In this document: positions 39,177-41,372 of the stretch, one piece after another
Numbering within the stretch: the stretch's first letter is position 1
Layout of the letters: each line of letters opens with the position of its first letter
From: Methanobacteriota archaeon
GTDB taxonomy: Archaea; Halobacteriota; Methanomicrobia; Methanomicrobiales; Methanomicrobiaceae
Assembly (NCBI GenBank): GCA_023396365.1
Contig: JAEWWL010000070.1
Coordinates: forward strand, 1-41,372
Length of the DNA: 41,372 nt
Reading direction: 5' to 3'
The notes under the pieces: model-generated
What the model saw: only the letters and a program-made list of their open reading frames with translations
Told to the model about the DNA's origin: nothing
Database searches by the model: none
Made by a program: the position numbers and the translations under genes

Positions 39177-39270
39177 AAACTTTGTTAAAAAAATTCAAAG
39201 TTTCTGTTATTCAGGTGAACAATTAAATGACCGGTGCTGCCAAAATTAAAATTGCTAAACATAATTTTGG
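39177..39270. repeat. Two perfect 8-bp inverted repeats in the mbhA / PP-loop gene gap
   Basis: AAACTTTG (39177-39184) is matched by CAAAGTTT (39196-39203) with an 11-nt A/T loop. CCAAAATT (39240-39247) is matched by AATTTTGG (39263-39270) with a 15-nt spacer. Both lie in the 319-nt divergent intergenic region 39056-39374, which otherwise shows only A/T-rich DNA and a TATA-like TTTAATTTAAAAA near 39320-39333 for the rightward gene. Confidence 0.7.
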
Positions 39271-39374
39271 AAAAAAAATTTCAAAAATTAAGATATGGAT
39301 ATATCTTCTGCTTTTACTTTTAATTTAAAAACCTTTTTTTTCTGCGCACTTACTAATCACTTATTTATCAGATT

Positions 39375-40802
39375 GTGCCAGATAATTATGAACAAATGTC
39401 AAAGGCTTTTTTAGGAAAACTTGTTTTAAACTGGTGCGATGAATGCCACACACCTGTTCTTGGCAAAAAATGCTCCTGCGATGCTGAGACCAGAAATGTT
39501 TTGTTAACACCGCCGGGAGACATAAGACCTGCCTTTAAGGCTGATATTGATCATATAAACAGCCTCTATGAGGCGCAGTTTGGGACAAAGCTGATTCCGG
39601 ATGGTCATATCGCAATCTTAAACAAAATTCCTGATGTTGACCGGATGGAAGAGGTCATAATGGGCGGTGCTGTTGTCTGCGCATACAGGTACATTGCGGC
39701 AGAGAAAAGATGGGAGCTTTTGCCCCGCGTTCATGCTGCAAAATATGCCATGCCTAAAAAGAGGTTTGTTGTCGCTGATGATGGTGCGGTTGAATCTGTA
39801 AGGCAGGGGTCAAGTGTTCTTGCACCGGGCCTTGCAGAGATTGAAGAGAGCGTCTGTAAAGACGATGAGGTTTTTATTCTCTCAAAGGCCGGCGAGTGCA
39901 TCGCTGTCGGCCGTGCACGCGAGAATGCTTCTGATGCAAAATTAATGGAAAGAGGATCAATAGTCAGGACTAGAAAGACAAAGCCTGATACATGCGTTTT
40001 GGGAGAGTCTTCATGGGAAGAGGCAATAGAAGCAAACCGCCTGATACTTGAAAATATGGAGAGCGAGGCAGTCGGGTTTGTAAAGTCGGTTGTCAGCAAA
40101 AATCCTGAACTTTTTTGCAATGTCTCATACTCCGGCGGAAAAGACAGCCTTGCAACACTGCTTATAGTTTTAAAAGCGATTGGAAAAGTGCCGGTTTTAT
40201 TCTCAGATACAGGGCTTGAATTTCCTGAGACCTACAAAAATATTGAGGATGTTTTGGAAAAATACGAACTTGAGATCATAAAAACCGGAGCAGGAGAAAA
40301 ATTCTGGGAAACCCTTGAGGTTGAAGGACCTCCGGCAGTTGATGTCAGGTGGTGCTGCAGCGTTTGCAAACTCATGCCTGTAAAGGAGATTATTACACAA
40401 AAGTGGGGGGAGTGTCTTTCATTTATCGGCCAGAGAAAATATGAATCGCTTGCAAGAATGAAAAGCCCCCGCGTCTGGAGAAATTTCAAGGTAGGGGTGC
40501 AGCTTTCAGCAGCACCAATCCAGCACTGGACAGCACTTCATGTATTTTTATATCTTTTTAAGGAGAATGCTCCCTACAATATTCTTTATGAGAGAAGAAT
40601 AGACAGAATCGGATGCTTCATGTGCCCGTCAAGCGATCTTGCAACATTTGAAATTATAAAAGAGGAGTACCCAAATCTCTGGAGGATGTGGGAGGAGAAG
40701 CTTCATTCATGGGCGGAGAAGAACAGCCTTTCAGAGGAATGGATAAAGAATGCCGAATGGAGAAAAAGAGGCGGAGAGGATGACACAGGTAGTTATACTT
40801 GA
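39375..40802 (+). CDS. Zinc-ribbon/PUA/PP-loop (PAPS-reductase-like) protein
   Basis: A 475-aa protein. An N-terminal zinc ribbon has C21, C24, C33, C35 (CDECHTPVLGKKCSC). A PUA RNA-binding domain follows at about 128-202 (FVVADDGAVESVRQGSSVLAPGL, DEVFILSKAGECIAVGRAR). The adenylating PP-loop domain has SYSGGKDS (251-258) and SDTGLEFPET. Cysteine sets DVRWCCSVCKLMP and IGCFMCPSSD may bind an iron-sulfur cluster. Such architecture suggests RNA (tRNA) thiolation rather than sulfate reduction, by inference. The start is GTG 39375; ATG 39396 is an alternative. It overlaps hisH by 23 nt. Confidence 0.82.
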   Translation: MPDNYEQMSKAFLGKLVLNWCDECHTPVLGKKCSCDAETRNVLLTPPGDIRPAFKADIDHINSLYEAQFGTKLIPDGHIAILNKIPDVDRMEEVIMGGAVVCAYRYIAAEKRWELLPRVHAAKYAMPKKRFVVADDGAVESVRQGSSVLAPGLAEIEESVCKDDEVFILSKAGECIAVGRARENASDAKLMERGSIVRTRKTKPDTCVLGESSWEEAIEANRLILENMESEAVGFVKSVVSKNPELFCNVSYSGGKDSLATLLIVLKAIGKVPVLFSDTGLEFPETYKNIEDVLEKYELEIIKTGAGEKFWETLEVEGPPAVDVRWCCSVCKLMPVKEIITQKWGECLSFIGQRKYESLARMKSPRVWRNFKVGVQLSAAPIQHWTALHVFLYLFKENAPYNILYERRIDRIGCFMCPSSDLATFEIIKEEYPNLWRMWEEKLHSWAEKNSLSEEWIKNAEWRKRGGEDDTGSYT

Positions 40803-41372
40803 TTATGGCCTTGGAAATTTAAGAAGCGTTAAAAAAGGTCTTGAAAAGGCGGGCGCAGAGGCGCAAATATCATCAGACCTTAATGTAATGGCATCCGCGG
40901 ACGGAGTGGTGCTTCCGGGAGTAGGTGCGTTTTCAGAAGGTATGGAAAAGCTTGAGAAGATGAAGTCCGCCCTTTATGAATATGTAAAAGAGCGGCCTGT
41001 TCTTGGAATCTGTCTTGGGATGCAGATGCTTTTGGATGTCGGAGAAGAATACGGAGTCCATGAGGGTCTTGGTCTTGTACCTGGTGCTGTTAAGCATTTT
41101 CCGTCAAATCCGGAATTTAAGATTCCCCATATGGGATGGAACACGATAGAGATAACACAAAAAAGCCCTCTTTTTGAAGGTATTGAAAACAACAGCTATG
41201 TTTATTTTGTCCACTCCTATTATGCAGATACAAAACCTGAGTATACTCTTACAAAAACTGATTACGTCTGTTCTTTTGCATCATCCATTAAAAACAAAAA
41301 TGCATATGGTACGCAGTTTCATCCTGAAAAAAGCGGCTCAACAGGTCTTAAAATCCTTGAAAACTTTATCGG
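40780..41372 (+). CDS. hisH: Imidazole glycerol phosphate synthase subunit HisH (3' end cut)
   Basis: Residues 1-197 of the glutaminase subunit that supplies ammonia to HisF in histidine biosynthesis; the last few codons run past the window. The N-terminal VILDYGLGNLRSVKKGLEKAG is typical. The catalytic nucleophile is C78 in LGICLGMQ, and the His/Glu pair is H181/E183 in QFHPEKSG. The oxyanion/loop region IPHMGWNTIE is present. ATG 40780 (MTQVVILDYG) sits inside the end of the PP-loop gene, with GGAGAGG just upstream, so translation is probably coupled. Confidence 0.95.
   Translation, partial: MTQVVILDYGLGNLRSVKKGLEKAGAEAQISSDLNVMASADGVVLPGVGAFSEGMEKLEKMKSALYEYVKERPVLGICLGMQMLLDVGEEYGVHEGLGLVPGAVKHFPSNPEFKIPHMGWNTIEITQKSPLFEGIENNSYVYFVHSYYADTKPEYTLTKTDYVCSFASSIKNKNAYGTQFHPEKSGSTGLKILENFI

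Overview
The window comes from a hydrogenotrophic methanogen, most likely of the order Methanomicrobiales. It has archaeal housekeeping genes (NAC, proteasome alpha, SBDS, L15e, L37ae, Rpo12, prefoldin beta, RNase P proteins, KEOPS Pcc1), the methanogen-type tRNA-dependent cysteine enzyme SepCysS, a DUF2150 protein and a 14-gene Mbh-type membrane-bound [NiFe] hydrogenase. The taxon is inferred from gene content only. Intergenic DNA is very AT-rich. Many starts have GGAGG/GGTGA ribosome sites, and several genes overlap as ATGA, TAATG or TGATG.

Layout. 1-517: truncated IS5-like transposase with an in-frame stop. 518-3432 (minus): TrmI tRNA methyltransferase, NAC, a PUA protein and a DHH/RecJ-like phosphoesterase. 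3616-5508 (plus): NAD(P)H-hydrate repair enzyme and MoaC. 5797-10504 (plus): the archaeal translation/RNA-processing/proteasome superoperon, rpl15e-rnp3-rnp2-psmA-SBDS-rpl37ae-rpoP-Brix-pcc1-pfdB. The exosome genes (rrp4, rrp41, rrp42) that many archaea carry between SBDS and rpl37ae are absent. 10903-11796: intron-containing tRNA-Tyr and two identical tRNA-Asp genes flanking a 2TM protein. 11936-14585: a 59-aa ORF with SepCysS, convergent with ThiI. 14691-15775: DUF2150 and a DUF5814-like protein.

15786-19543: flippase, membrane-anchored DNase I-like nuclease, YkgJ-type Cys-cluster protein and STAS protein. 19728-24130 (minus): a signalling cluster of vWA (TerY-like), PP2C phosphatase and an unusual Ser/Thr kinase with a Cys cluster and two tandem beta-sandwich-like repeats, flanked by a small membrane protein and a secreted protein. 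This resembles the 'TerY-P' triad. 24419-26445: nucleotide-sugar dehydrogenase and sugar nucleotidyltransferase, probably for surface glycans together with the flippase. 26595-30716: MerR/GyrI-like regulator, GNAT, transglutaminase-like lipoprotein, HycI-type hydrogenase protease, zinc-ribbon membrane protein and YczE-like membrane protein.

30834-39055 (minus): complete mbhA-N operon, with every junction overlapping or within 2 nt. MbhA-H form a Mrp-like Na+/H+ antiporter module, MbhJ-N the hydrogenase module, and MbhI lies between them. It should couple ferredoxin-linked H2 chemistry to ion translocation, and the HycI protease at 29242 could mature MbhL. 39056-39374 is a divergent regulatory region rich in inverted repeats. 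It is followed by a Zn-ribbon/PUA/PP-loop protein (39375-40802) and hisH, cut by the window edge.
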